Part shown: positions 1 through 11,960 of the stretch, piece by piece | Numbering within the stretch: the first letter of the stretch is position 1 | Layout of the letters: each line of letters starts with the position of its first letter | NCBI GenBank assembly: GCA_012932295.1 | Contig: JAAONU010000006.1 | Coordinates: 31,522,882-31,586,881 of the forward strand | Direction of reading: 5' to 3' | Source of the DNA: Cyclina sinensis | Lineage: Eukaryota > Mollusca > Bivalvia > Venerida > Veneridae | DNA length: 64,000 nucleotides | The notes under the pieces: model-generated | Told to the model about the DNA's origin: nothing | What the model saw: the letters and a program-made list of their open reading frames with translations, nothing else | Databases searched by the model: none | Position numbers and translations under genes: made by a program

Positions 1-739
1 CAATAAAATGCATGTCCAGTTTATCAACAGTTCATTTTAGGGTACCATATGCCCCTTTAAAGGGATATACAGGCAATAGTTTTATGCTTTCTTTCTCATT
101 TCTTTTATCAATATACTATAAATGTGATCGAAATAAATACAATGTTCAGTCCCAGTAACAAAAACATTCTTCTTTTTAAATGAAAAACCAGGTGGTTTCC
201 TAACTTGACCCAAGATTTCGCGTTAAATTTTGCAGTGAATGGACGGTTGAAGTACCTGTCATGTGATCTATGGCATAAAAAGCAACCCAAGAGAAACGAC
301 GATTGGTTTTTTGTCCACATGACCTACTTGAAAATAACTCGGTAATTTCGTTCATGATTTACTTTCTGTTAAAGAACATTCAAATATTTACGTTCAAGCC
401 CGCATTCCACTAGACATACTGGGAATTTTAACTTCTTCATATTGAACGTGATTTGAGCAAATAAGATCAGTTTCAATTTTTGGGGAATTAATGTGCCTGT
501 GTATCCCTTTAAGATTTACGTATTCTATTATCATTATCAGTATTTTTATGTAACAGTTTAAAAACACCTAGCAGTCTTTGGTGGTTGTACAAAAAGGGTA
601 GCCATGTAATAAATTATCTTAAATTGATAAGAAACAAGCTCTTGCAACTTAGACCAATCGCACTCAATGACTGCTCCCTGGGTGCAAACCAGTACTGGCA
701 CCAAAATTATTGAATGTAGAAAGTCAGTGAAGATAAGAA
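1..739. other. Unassigned intergenic sequence
   Basis: AT-rich sequence downstream of the 3' end of the polycystin gene. I see short fragments only, no convincing coding exon, RNA gene or complete mobile element. Confidence 0.4.
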
Positions 740-744
740 CTATC

Positions 745-822
745 ACCCCGGATAGGATCTGATCACGTGACTTTTAGAGTGGGAGTCTGACACTCTAACC
801 TTCTAAGCTTGTGCTCCTCAAA
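745..822 (-). repeat. tRNA-derived SINE head or tRNA pseudogene
   Basis: Read on the minus strand, the segment has an A-box-like AGCTTAGAAGG, an anticodon-arm-like stretch with GACTCCCACTCT, and a degenerate B-box-like GTGATCAGATCC, in tRNA order and spacing. The B box differs from GGTTCRANYCC, so a functional tRNA is unlikely. A tRNA-derived SINE head is the best reading. Confidence 0.45.
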
Positions 823-949
823 GAAAAAAAAGGTTTAGTTTACTAAGCATAATAATGTGTCTTTGATCATGATGAAATAAGCACGAACATGTGCATATAC
901 AGAGAACAAATGCAAACAAAAATTTAGCATGATACTATTTGTGCACTGA

Positions 950-1225
950 GTTCATAAACTTTGTTGAGCATAACAGGATGTGTACAGGAACAAAACTAAG
1001 CATAACAATATATGTACAGAAACAAAACTAACTGAGCATAACTATATGTGTGCACAAACACAACTAACTTAGCATAACAATATGTATACACAAACACAGC
1101 TAACTGAGCATAACAATATGTGTACACAAACACAACTGAGCATAACAATATGTGTGCACACACACAAAAAAACTAATTAAGCATGAAAATATGTGTACAC
1201 AAACACAACTAACTGAGCATAACAA
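950..1225 (+). repeat. Minisatellite, ~36-bp unit, about 7 copies
   Basis: The unit 'gagcataacaatatgtgtac' followed by 'acaaacacaactaact' repeats about seven times with scattered substitutions. The minus-strand open frame across it, rich in cysteine and leucine, is a by-product of the repeat and not a gene. Confidence 0.8.
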
Positions 1226-1532
1226 CTGATGGTTAGCTAATGCACAACAATAACATTGCATTATAAAAAGAGAACAAAAGAATACATATAACACGACAGT
1301 AAGAGAACATATGCCTGTTGGAAGAGAATGACAAGTTAACAAGAATGAATAGTTAACAAAATGGATCTTTTTTACAAACTGTTTCAAGGAGCTAAATGCA
1401 AGATTGCATGTTATGTGTTATGATGCTGACACCAGATTTGTTACCAACAAGATATATAAAAAGATCTTATATCTGTTTTACAAGAAGCAAGACTTTGATT
1501 TATTAAGCATTTTGTTTATCACAAAGGCGCTA

Positions 1533-1782
1533 AATCTCTGTTTAAGAAATAATAAATAAGTTCTTATATTTTATCGGTGAATGAAATATGGGCAGAGTTC
1601 GGATGCGTAGGAAATCAAAACACGAGTGCTTTAAAATATGGGCCATCGTTCGGACGCTGAAAATTAAATCTAGAGTGCAAAGCACTCGTAATTTAATTTC
1701 CTACGCATCCGAACTCTGCCCATATTTCATTCATCGGTAAAATATAGAAACGTATTTATTATTTCAATTCTTAACACGAAAG
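1533..1782. mobile_element. Foldback (MITE-like) element with ~100-bp inverted arms
   Basis: The left arm contains 'gaatgaaatatgggcagag' then 'ttcggatgcgtaggaaat'. The right arm is its reverse complement ('atttcctacgcatccgaa' then 'ctctgcccatatttcattc'). Homology continues outward through 'ataataaata' and inward to 'acgagtgcttt', leaving a short centre around 1645-1675. No coding capacity. Probably a non-autonomous DNA transposon able to form a long hairpin. Confidence 0.75.
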
Positions 1783-2304
1783 AAATTTGAACTATATTTT
1801 GCGTTCATCAATCTTCAGTTGCCGACATTTGGTTCCTTGCTGTTGCAATTTACACCCTACTGGCGAAAGCGAGGGAATTTGGTTAATAATGCAGTTTCCA
1901 TTTTTCTTTAGTTTAGCATCACAGTTATAACTGCAACAATTTTCTAGACTCATACTCTTTAAAATCACAACTAAGAACAATATGTTATGTCAAAAACGCT
2001 ATTAAATTAAACATGTATGCAAAGAATGATCACTCGAGATAGCTCATGACCTCATAACTAATGTGACGTATATTTCATTGTTATTTCATTGGTGCACTTT
2101 TTGCATTTTTTGGTATTCAATGTAAATATTATTTTTATTTAATTACAATCAAAGATTGCGATGTAATAACTGATGTAACTAAAGATGACATTTTAGACCA
2201 TTACTTGCCTAAAACAAAAAAAACAAAAAATAAACAAAAACAATGGAGAAAAATCATTTTATGCATTACATGGGAGGAAATCATAACAGCCACATATATT
2301 TTGT

Positions 2305-2440
2305 TGTATAAATAGAAAATAATAGGTACGTGTCTTAATATGAGAAAGTTTATCTGGCAAGGCGTAGGAATTTAAATTCCGCAGCCGAGCCGGATAAACT
2401 TCCTCATTTAAGACACTAACCTATTATTCTATTTATCCTG
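2305..2440. mobile_element. Foldback element or near-perfect hairpin
   Basis: The left arm 'aatagaaaataataggtacg' then 'tgtcttaatatgagaaagtt' pairs with the right arm 'cttcctcatttaagacacta' then 'acctattattctattt'. The loop region holds 'gcgtaggaatttaaattccg', itself partly palindromic. A second 'gacaggataa' motif near 2722 may mark the end of a longer version. Confidence 0.65.
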
Positions 2441-3658
2441 TCACATCTGGCATTTGTCAGTAAATTACTAGGATATTGAAAACCTATCTTTGAAGTGTTT
2501 CAAATGTCAAGGTTATCCGCCAGGTGAACATATACACAAAAAATAGTTTCAAAATTTTCGATATTTTTTTTCCTTAAATGATCATGCTATATTATAAGAT
2601 CTAGATATTGAAATATTAATTTTTATATAAGTAGTCTCTGTTTGTAATAACAACCATTTAATCTCTACACAAAAGTAGTCCATGACGTAGCCTCTTTATC
2701 GGGTCGGATATGAAATAATTGACAGGATAATAAAGTATAGCTGGTTTCCCCTTTATGATCAAATAGGAAATGTTTCATCTTGTGTTAGAATAATGAGTAA
2801 ATAATATGTTTATAATAATAAAAAAAATTGTGAAACAAATAAGTAAAACTCATTCATTAAAACAGAATTGGTACTTTCTATAGAACTGATTGAATACATG
2901 ATTAAGTAAAAAAGCAACTTTAATTTTAAAGTTACTATCAACTTCAATAACAAGTGTCAGTATTTACTATAAAAACATTTATAATAGACAAAATTTACAA
3001 TGGAAAACTGCTGATATCATAAAAAGTCTCTTCATCAGTTATGACTGAGAGATATATTGGAATTGTAAGGCACAACTTCTCTCACCTGAATCCTGGGTTT
3101 GAAAGATTCTGGGAAAACAAACTTCATTATTGTAAAAGACTACACAAGGAAACTTTAGAAGTCACGGTTTCAGATCGATGTATTAAAAATAACATTTTCA
3201 AATCAAAACATTGAAGGGAAGATTTTCAGCTAGGAACTATTTGGCCATATTGCATGTTGAATATCAGCTTCTATAAGACAATGTAGTACTTGTTGCTTAA
3301 TATCAATACCCTTTCAGTGTAATGTTTTGAAAATGAAATGTTTTATTAAATCAAGCTTTTAGTTAGCCTTAAGACCATAAAAATCTGTAGGGTGATTTTT
3401 TCTGAACACTGTGGCAGAGCTTTAACCAAGCGCATTTTTTGCCAAGTTTCTTCAACCTTGATCAGATGGTTAAGCTGAAATCCTTACCAAAAAGGGACAG
3501 ACAACACATTAGATTAGCGACTGATCAAAATAACTCACTTGAACTACATGTTGCTAAGTTGAACTACAATGTACAAAGTATACAGCAATAATTCATACTT
3601 CCATTTGTTAAAACTTACAAAACTGTCGATAGATATTATCAATAGTACTAAACAGATG
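2441..3658. other. Unassigned intergenic sequence
   Basis: AT-rich DNA between the foldback and the next TIR element. No supported gene or RNA was seen. Confidence 0.35.
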
Positions 3659-4357
3659 TACAGTAGAACTTCCATGTATTGGACTTTGATGAATCAAGAT
3701 TCTGGGTGTTTCAAATCGTCTCCAAAGCCCCAATTTATTTGTCTGTATAAATACTTAATACTGTATTAAGTGATTTATCGAACTTTTATGAATCAATTAA
3801 TTCAATGTACCAAAGAAAATTTTCAGTCTGTGTATTAAATTACTGTTTTATGTTCAATGCATGAATTGAATTTTGAATACCTGTAAAATTTAACTTGCCA
3901 TGTTTTTCACACCTGTGACTGTTGCACAGGGCACAGTTTGATCTGTTGACACATTGAGTAAACTCTACTGGCATCTTAACTTAAGTGTCATTAACTACCA
4001 CAAAAGTTTGTCATAAGCCCAGAGAAATGTAAGAAACATTTATTTTTGTGTAAACTGGAAGAGAGTTTGTAAATAAATGACATGAATGTATTTTTTGTAA
4101 TATTGATAAGACACTTTTGTTAAAATGTTTTTGTATACAGATCATGTAATTAATGAATAAAAGTCTTTTTGATATTTTTTTTTCTGTCAAAATATGAATA
4201 TTAAAGCAGACAAACAAAAATACACATGTATCATATTTGCATTGCATGAAACATACGCAATTTCTGGTGAGTGATCTCCGAACATAAATCAAAGTCTCGA
4301 TGTATCGAAATTATTTTGATAGTCCCCAAATCTTCGATACATCAAAGTTCTACTGTA
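3659..4357. mobile_element. Possible pogo/Tigger-like MITE
   Basis: Starts with 'tacagtagaact' and ends with its reverse complement 'agttctactgta', about 700 bp apart. 'gatgtatcga'-like sequence lies next to the ends, as in many pogo-type MITEs. No transposase frame is evident. It lies just downstream of the polycystin stop codon. Confidence 0.4.
4039..4044 (-). promoter_or_regulatory. Candidate poly(A) signal AATAAA
   Basis: Reads AATAAA on the minus strand about 415 bases after the stop codon of the last coding exon. In AT-rich DNA this motif is common, and this copy sits inside the possible MITE, so assignment to the gene is weak. Confidence 0.2.
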
Positions 4358-4459
4358 TGTTTACATCCGTTACAATCTAACATGATTTTCAAAATTTAGT
4401 CATGAACATGAATACATTTTGAACTTCAGCGTGTTGACTTCATAAAGTGAAATAATTCT

Positions 4460-5406
4460 TCATTTAATGTTCAGAATAAGTTTTACTTTACTACCTATAT
4501 AGTTCATAAGTTCCAACTTGTTTTTCTTTCTCGTGAGTTTGTGTTTTGCTTCAAGTCGCCCAACATTTAAGATTGTTGTCATCATAACCATTAGTCCATA
4601 CTGACAAATCATTACCACCGCAACAATGAATAAAGGTCCAAAAAATTGGTATGTATTCTTTAATCTTACATAGCCACCTTCCCCAAGCAAAACAATGATA
4701 ACAGCAACCCAAGAATCGCCAAAAGTTTGATAATCCTGCATGTCATTGCCAAAGATCAAAAAAGAAATATGTGCAAATGCAATAGTGGTTATGGCAAAGA
4801 TGAACACATAGCCTATGAAAACTTTCTTAGTGACTCCAAGGGTTGCATACATTATTTGTGTACGCCGATTTAATCGCAGAAACTTTGCTGTCTTCAGAGT
4901 AACCAAAGCAATTAGTACAGCAGAAACATAACCAAATACAAAATCCCAAAAAATGGCAGAGTAAAAGTTTACAAAGTACTGACCTTTAGATAATTTGAAT
5001 TCATCTAAAACAGTATCAACAGAATTAATTCTCTTCAAAAACAGCCCAAACAAGGTTATAGCCAGCAAAATCTGAACTATTTCAATATAAGACCAAAAAT
5101 CTGAGAAATATTTTGATCTTCCATTCCCTCGCAATTTTTTAATTTCAATATAAACAAATGAGACATTAAAGCAGAAAAAAAGGACTTCAGAAATAGCAAT
5201 CATGAGCTCATAATCTGACGAGTGGTGATACAAACTGGATGTAAACTCATGGTGCATGGGAAATATACGACCAAGTGATGTGAACTCAAACAGGTACACC
5301 ATCGCAGTGAAGAGGTCTACATTTGGGTTATAAAGTGTGAACTCCAAAAACACAGCTCTGGTGTAGCTGTCTATCCATTCTGCTGATTTGAGTTGGGAGA
5401 AAATTT
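4460..5406 (-). CDS. Polycystin-1-like last coding exon: channel segments, pore and C-terminus
   Basis: Codes for ~315 residues ending at a stop at 4460-4462; acceptor 'tattttcag' at 5407. It continues the extracellular polycystin domain (SAEWIDSYTRAVFLEFTLYN) and then encodes five membrane segments: YELMIAISEVLFFCFNVSF, WSYIEIVQILLAITLFGLF, an S4-like SAIFWDFVFGYVSAVLIALV followed by basic KTAKFLRLNRRTQ, an S5 around GYVFIFAITTIAFAHISFL, and an S6 around GPLFIVAVVMICQYGLMVM. The pore loop reads DSWVAVIIVLLGEGGY, so LGEGG takes the place of the PKD2-type LGDFN filter. The tail after S6 is ~40 residues, basic, with no clear coiled coil. Packing the whole channel block in one exon is striking beside the small upstream exons, but the reading frame is clean. 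Confidence 0.93.
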
Positions 5407-5739
5407 CTGAAAATACAGAGAACAAAAAAAGATGCATATGTTATTGTTTCTGAGGTAAAAGTTATAATATCATTATGTTTTTTTAATTTTTCTGAAGCTT
5501 TGAATTTTTATTTTCTAAACAATACAAAATCTGTCATTAAAGGGGATGAATACTCCAAGATACCACATTGACAGTTGTTTCTACATTATAGTTTGTCTGC
5601 CATAATATAAAAGAATTGGGCTGAAGAATTCAAAACTCTTCTGTGGAAAGTTATTTTAGCAGTTAATCAAGTCAACCTTACGGATAATCACACACAACTT
5701 AACCATCCTGCCAAAAAAGATACACAGAACTCAATACAC

Positions 5740-7060
5740 AAATTACATGTAGAGGACAAGCAAAACTGGGCTAAGTGCTAATAAATTTTGATTATACTTC
5801 AATTATTAATTGCTGAAAAAAGCACAGACAAACGTTTTATCTTTTATGTAGAAAAATATCAAAGGGCCATAATTCAGTGAAAATTCATTTAACTGGAACA
5901 CAATGACATGCACAGTTAGGTTTGGTACTTATAATTCTTGTGAAGTATTATTAAAATCTGACAAATTGTTGCTGAGAAAAAGCATGGACAAATTCATGAA
6001 CGTGTATGAAAAAAGGCCCATAAGTCAGTAAAAATCATGGCAGTGGAATGCGGCAACAACATGCACAACTACGCTTGGTACTTATGGTTCTTGTAAAGAA
6101 TTATTAAAATTTGAATAAGAGTTGATGAAAAACATTCTGGACAAATTGATGTGTAAAAAAGAGGGCCACAATGGCCCTATATCGCTGCTTTTAACAAAGT
6201 TGTTACAGACCTGGTTGATTGACCCCAGATGACATAGAAACTATCAAAACAAACTTTCTGACAAATTTTCAGGACATTTGGGCTGAAAATGATACCTCTT
6301 AAATGTTAACAAGGATTTCCTATATTTGGGCTCTCGGACCTGGTTTTTGACCGCAGGTGTTTCATATTTGAACTTGATCTAGAACTCATCAAAACAACCT
6401 TTCTGGTAATTTTCCATAATAACTTGGCTGAAAATGAAACCTCTAGAATGTTAAGAAGGCTTTTCAAAACTAGGGTCCTGTTCCTTAGTTTTTGACCCCC
6501 AAATTAATGACCCATTATCAACTTTGAAATGAAATGATCAAAACAACCTTTCTGACAAATTTCCAGAATATTTGGGCTGAAAATGAAACCTCCAGAAAGT
6601 TAAGAAGGTTTTTCTATACCAGGGCCCTGTGACATTGTTTTTGACCAAAACAACCCATAATCAAACTTGATCTAGAAATTATCAAAAGAACCTTTCTGAC
6701 AAATTTCCAGAATATTTGGACTGAAAATGTAACCTCAGGAGTGTTAACAAGGTTTTTCATATTTGGACTCTATGACCTAGTTTTTTAATCAGATGACCCA
6801 TACTCGAACTTGAGCTTGAAATCATCAAAACAACCTTTTTGACAAATTTTAGGGATATTTGGACAGAAAAAGTAGCCTCTAGACTTTTAATAAGAATTTT
6901 TCTTTTTTTTGTGCCATGTGACCTAGATTTTTATCCCAGATGCTTCATATTCGAAATTGTCCAAGTAATTACTGGCACAAACATCCTGATCAAGTTTCAC
7001 AACAATTGAGGCAAAAAAGTTACCACTACATTGTTAACAAACTAAGTGTGCCGAACGACC
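5740..7060 (+). repeat. Tandem-core dispersed repeats in the last intron
   Basis: Two units carrying 'agggccataattcagtgaaa' (5860-6130) are followed by about six ~120-bp units with 'ctgacaaatttccagaatat' and 'ttgggctgaaaatgaaacct' (6200-7000). Degenerate, non-coding, inside the intron between the last two coding exons. Confidence 0.7.
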
Positions 7061-7221
7061 AACAACGGTAATTGATCAATCCTAATAGCTCACCATGAGC
7101 CTCTGGCCTCTAACAGACAGATCTATTCTATCAGACATTCTATCTGGGGGTATAAAAATGAAAAAAGAAGAAAAAAATCCTGTTGGATTGAGTAACTCAA
7201 TTAGACTAATTGGAAGTACAT

Positions 7222-7310
7222 TGTAAGAGCCGGTCGAACCGGATGATGCTCCCCGAATAGGTTTTGGACACAGAATAGTGTGTCCATAAAGTCTTTGCCA
7301 AATTCAGCAT
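7222..7310. repeat. Dispersed 'agccggtcgaaccgg' repeat terminus, copy 1
   Basis: Contains a short palindrome around ggtcgaacc, then 'gatgatgctccccgaatagg' and 'tagtgtgtccataaa'. The same block recurs at 37412-37481 and, degraded, near 53306. It lies at the 3' side of the minus-strand Helentron remnant and could be its end. Confidence 0.55.
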
Positions 7311-7397
7311 AAAAATATTGTTATTTGTAGTTGCTGAAAAATGTTAAAACTGTTTAAATATGCAATGAAGAATGTAAGACAGTTACCATTTTATTCT

Positions 7398-8240
7398 TTA
7401 TTTTTCTAACTTAGACAGTGGCAGTCCTATCCAGACAGTGTCATGGTCACTGAAGTAGGCTGGTGACAGGTAAAGCAGAGGTTTTGTCTTCGAGTTTGTA
7501 TATGCTTGGTGAAGAATTGAACCAGTCTTGCAGGTTGGAGAGTCCACTATGCTGTGTAAGGATTTAATTTGTAGAGTGACAAGGCTGAAGTCCCCAAGAA
7601 TGATCAGGCGTTGATCATGTGGAATATGAGATATCATATGATCTATTCACCTGACTATTGCATCCTTATTTCCATCTGGTGCACAGTAAACCAACATGAG
7701 ATACAGTGTTTGCTGGTAAATTTCCCTCCTCACCAATAGAAAGTCAGCATGCACTGATGTTGAAGCTTCGAGGCATGCTACTCAAAGTTGGTGTTCTGAT
7801 AGGCAAGAACTCCTCCAGCTCGTTTATGTGACATGTCCTGCCGAAATGGATGCATACCTGGTGTCTCTAGTGTTTTGTGTCTCTTAAGCCATGTCTCAGT
7901 GAAACAAAGTAGAGAAGCTAAGCTAACGTCATGATTGGCCCTGATAGCCATGTTTAACAACTGATCGCACATTCTGAAGCGCAATAGAAAGAAGGTTTGA
8001 TGGCTATGTGATGACTGGGCTTTGTGGAATTTTGAACATTTTGTTGTTCATCTTATGAAATGCGTCAGTACTGTCTTTGCTGGCTCTGATTATCTTTTTA
8101 TCAAACTTGGTTATAAAGAGATCACCAAGAGATGTAACACGACTGAGTGCTACATAACACTGTCCATCACTGAATCGACCTGCTATACTTACAACACACT
8201 TGGACAATGTCATACCTCGAGTTTTGTGCATTGTACATGC
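7398..8240 (-). pseudogene. Helentron remnant: Pif1-like helicase C-terminus plus EEP endonuclease domain
   Basis: Three minus-strand frames in series make one decayed polyprotein tail. First (8231-8004), a helicase end with HKTRGMTLSKCVVSIAGRF and DGQCYVALSRVTSLGDLFIT, matching the last helicase motifs of Pif1-type proteins in Helitrons. Second (7984-7778), with LLCFTETWL as in the endonuclease/exonuclease/phosphatase fold. Third (7637-7398), with RLIILGDFS and the terminal YFSDHDTVWIGLP. A helicase followed by EEP is the known layout of Helentrons, rolling-circle transposons. Frameshifts and stops separate the pieces and the Rep domain is absent, so it is dead. It is inserted in the polycystin last intron in the same orientation as the gene. 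Confidence 0.75.
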
Positions 8241-8480
8241 CCAGCATAGAAATGTAAAAATGAAGAAAGGGCAATAACTAAAAAATTAGGCAATGCAGAG
8301 TTATGGTTCTTATGCACTGCACTTCTACTCAATACGATCTATCTACCTACAGTTTCTTGTTGATACTTCTTGTAGTTTCAGTTATGTCCCTGACAAGAAA
8401 ATGCGGACGGACGGACAAACATACGGACGGACAAAGCGGCAACTATTTGCCCCCCTTTGGGGAGCATAAAAAGACAGATA
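8241..8480 (+). repeat. 'ggcaataactaaaaaattag' family repeat with cggacgga tail
   Basis: Unit with 'cactgcacttctactcaata', 'gatctatctacctac', 'gttatgtccctgacaag', then 'cggacggacggac' and the end 'ctttggggagcataaaaag'. Other copies are at 13900, 37550, 40130 and 53390. The short end segment can pair (cccctttgggg). Confidence 0.7.
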
Positions 8481-8706
8481 TTACAGAGGTTGATATCCCA
8501 TGTCACCATTTTTACTATCACTTAGATGAGACCTTATAAATGACCTATGTACTGTAAACTATACATTCAGCAGCAAACAGAAGAACTACAGGTCACACTT
8601 AGTTTACAAAAGTTCTTGTATCTTGCATTATTCTACAAAAAATAAAACTAAATTAGTAAGCAATGGTCATTCATGCCACTTATTTTTTAAACAAGGGTAA
8701 ACTAAC

Positions 8707-8961
8707 CTGGATGATCTGCAACAGTAGCCGGAAGTTCTAGAACATATCCACCACCGGAATATGTCGCATGTGCCCCTGGGTAAAGCAAAGTTTTCAGTTT
8801 CCAAGCACTTTGATGATTCCAATGATCAGGGTATGAAATTTCAACATCTTTGGGCAGAGGGTTTAACCAGGACAAGTTATAATTAGCGGTGTCCTCCCCA
8901 CCTATCCAGTAAGGTTCCTTACAGTCTCGAGGTAAGCTGTATATGATTGGCTTACAATCAA
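8707..8961 (-). CDS. Polycystin-1-like exon: extracellular polycystin domain
   Basis: 85-residue exon with acceptor 'ttctgacag' and donor 'gttagt'; its phase joins the exons at 16586 and 5406. It shows the polycystin-domain signature: paired cysteines in DCKP and RDCKEPYWIGG, ANYNLSWLNPL, YPDHWNHQSAWKLKTLLYPG, and the GGYVLELP core seen in all polycystins. This domain sits outside the membrane between the first and second channel segments. In known polycystins it holds the subunits together as the TOP domain. Confidence 0.93.
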
Positions 8962-9439
8962 CTGTCAGAAAGATGTAACAGAAGACATAATGAAATTCTT
9001 AAAAAGGAAAAAAAACTGTAACAATAGTACTGTGGCACAGAGGTGACATGCACAACTTTTAATATTGCACTTTTCTTTTTTTTTTTTTTAAACTCGTTTT
9101 CATTAACTACTAACTATAGGTAACAACTTAATATGCATTTGAAAACAAAAATCACTGCAGCGTTTTTTCAAAGTATGATGCAATTGTGAGACAAGGCAGG
9201 AGACCTTAAGCTTTGGAATTAAATGATTTGCTTTAAATTTTGATTTTTTTTGTTTGTGATTTATATTTTGTTTTTTAACATTTTACAATGTTAATTTTAC
9301 AGTTAAATAGGTCTTTATCATATCTGATTTTTTGGTTTTATAATTTGTATAAATGTCAGTCTTTCAGAAGTTATGATGTTTAAGCTGTGATGTATGATTA
9401 TCAAAATATAGTGCAGAAATATTGATTGTTTAGTCGATT

Positions 9440-10210
9440 GTCACCATGACTTTTTATGTACTTATCCCAAGCAATATAGGGGACATGTAATCAATGATTG
9501 AAACCTTCCTAAGAAGTTTCAAGTCTGTATTGGAGGTAGTAACCAAGTTATACAGCAGAAATGCTTTTCAGTGTTAAGGTCATTGTGACTTTGACCTCTG
9601 ACCTACTGATCCTAAGATGATTTTCTCAATGTAATCAATCATCATATGAAGTTTGAAGTCTGTATGACAAATAGTTATAAAGTTTTACAGCTGAAATAGA
9701 TTTCAGTGCTTAGGTCACTGTGACCTTGACCTTTGACCTACTTACCCAAAATCAAAAGATGTCATTTATTTAATGTGTACAACCATAATATGAATTTTGA
9801 AGTCTCTACGACAAACGGTTGTAAAGTTTCAGAGTGTAAATGATTCTAAATATTTAGGTCACTGTGACCTTGATCTTCGACTTACTTCCACCAAACGTGC
9901 GCTATCATGATATGAGGTTTAAAGTCTCTATAACAAATAATTGTCAAGTTTCTGTTGGAAATAGTTTTCAGTGCTTAGGTCACTGTGACCTTGACCTTTG
10001 ACCTATTGACCCCTAAATGCATAGGTGTCATCCACTCAATGTGTGCAATCACGATATAAAGTTTGAAGTCTCTATATCATATGACTGTCATGTTACATGG
10101 TGGAAATGGTTTTCAATGTTAAAGTCACTGTGATCTTGACCTTTAACCTTTTGACTCCAAAATTATTAGAGGTGATGCAATCAATGTGGGCAATCATCAC
10201 ATGAAGTAAA
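9440..10210 (+). repeat. DR1-motif tandem array, ~155-bp units, about 5 copies
   Basis: Each unit has 'ggtcactgtgaccttgacct', 'ttgacctactgacccaaaa', a 'ggtgtcatccactcaatgtg' segment and 'gaagtctctatgacaaa'. It is the same family as 48840-50222 and shares the TGACCTTTGACCT core. Intronic and non-coding. Confidence 0.8.
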
Positions 10211-11750
10211 AAGACTGAAGGCAAAACTGCTCTTATGTCGTCCTCCTAAAAACCAAATTGCCAACAGATGGACTGACGTCCCAGACCATAACGTAATATA
10301 ACAAGAACTGTCACCGTAACATGACATTGCCTCGAAAGTGGTGCTTTGACCTTAAAATTGAAAAATTGGATCTTCAAGGTAAAGGTCAATCAAGCTATCT
10401 CATTCCAAAGACATAATTATCCCGTTGAAGTTCCTATAAGTTAGTCAGCCAATCAACTGTTGCGTAACATGCTTACTATAATTTATACTTTTGATTTAAA
10501 GATTTTATAAGTTTGCAGTATGTAATCGTTCTGGACTTTTCAGCACAAGATTGACTTCTGCAAAAATGTAACACACTTTTGATGAGCAACAGATAATTAG
10601 AGATAAAAACAATATGAAACAATATGAAAGTTCTTCATGAACCAAGATTATGCCTGTAACCCTTAGTCTCATGACGGTGAAAATTTATGTTAGAATCCCT
10701 CAATTTATGATGACTAAATGGTCCATACACACATTATTTATCTGACCTCTGACTTCTATGTGTGACCCTTACCTTGGCCACAGGGACCTAAATTTTGCGT
10801 ACAATACACCGCCTTACAATGGTTAACATTTGTGCCAAGTAATATTAAAATTTCTCAATACATGTAGAAATTTTGCTCTGGACAAGCGTTTTCCATTGGC
10901 CTCTAGGTGTGAACTAGACCTTTGACCTAGAGACTATGAGGCAGTGTATATGATGGCACACCTAGTACTAAAACTTTACACGTAAAAATTTTCATGCAGG
11001 TGGATGATAATTAGAGCAATTTGTGGCCCAGAAACCATTCTGTCTATGTACAGACAGACAAGCTAATTGAAGTAAAACTTTGACAACTCCATTGCAAGGG
11101 GTATAATAATCATGGCTGATTTCTAAGATATAATGCACAACTGTAGGTTGCATACAAAACTTTAATCAAAATTTCTATGTTAAACAAGGGTCCTGAAATG
11201 AATTAAATTTGGACAAAGGTTATCCAGCCGTTTTTTTTTTTTTTCAAAGCCCCTGAAGACTATTAAAACAATAACCATAAGTGCTATATGTATATACATG
11301 CATCATAGTAAATTATTCGCAAAACTGTTATCAATTTCTTTTGCACACAAAACTTTAACAAAATTTCTAAGTTTAAAAGAGGCAATACTTTGTAATAAAT
11401 TCCGCCAAGAGTCATCTAACCAGAAGGTTTGATGTCCCTTAATATCTTTTTTCCTGTAAGTCAAGCAAAAATGTATCCTAGCAAATTAATTGAAGGCAAA
11501 AGGTTAAACATCAAAGCTTTACCAATGTTATTCTTTTTAAACAAGATACAAAAAATGGCAACAATTTCTTATCGTATATTTGTTTCAATTCTCGGACTTG
11601 TTCATAAGAAAAGTCAAGTAGATTTAAGACAAGCTTAACAAAACAAAGGAAACCAATTCCAGCAAATATCTAGTTCATCAAACACGAAGCAGCGAGTGAA
11701 AATCTCGGATAAACTCCGTTTGCAATATATTTCCACGACCCCGCCATTTT
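10211..11750. other. Intron with degraded repeats
   Basis: Fragments such as 'gacctttgacctagagac' and 'cagacagacaag' (near 11040) show old dispersed repeats. No exon, RNA gene or intact element was recognised. Confidence 0.4.
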
Positions 11751-11753
11751 TAA

Positions 11754-11960
11754 TACAGTGGAATTTCCAAAAACTGGACCTTCTAAAAACCGGAAACTTC
11801 TGAAAACTGATCGATTCTCCCAGTCCCGAAATTTCTCCTTTTTTCTATGTAAATCTTACTTCTGAAATCCGGAACTTCCAAATTCTAAATTCAGGACAAT
11901 TTTTCCGTAAAATTTAGTTTAAATCAGTGCAATTTTATTCCCAAATACCGGAATTATAAA
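11754..11960 (+). repeat. Pogo-like repeat fragment rich in 'ccggaactt' half-sites
   Basis: Begins 'acagtggaatttccaaaaac' and repeats 'ccggaaacttctgaaaac', 'ccggaacttccaaattc' and 'ataccggaattataaac'. The start resembles pogo/Tigger MITE termini, but no matching inverted end was found nearby. Confidence 0.3.

Noticed and set aside
1100..1387. Minus-strand 95-codon frame rich in Cys and Leu
   Set aside because: Mostly a translation of the 36-bp minisatellite.
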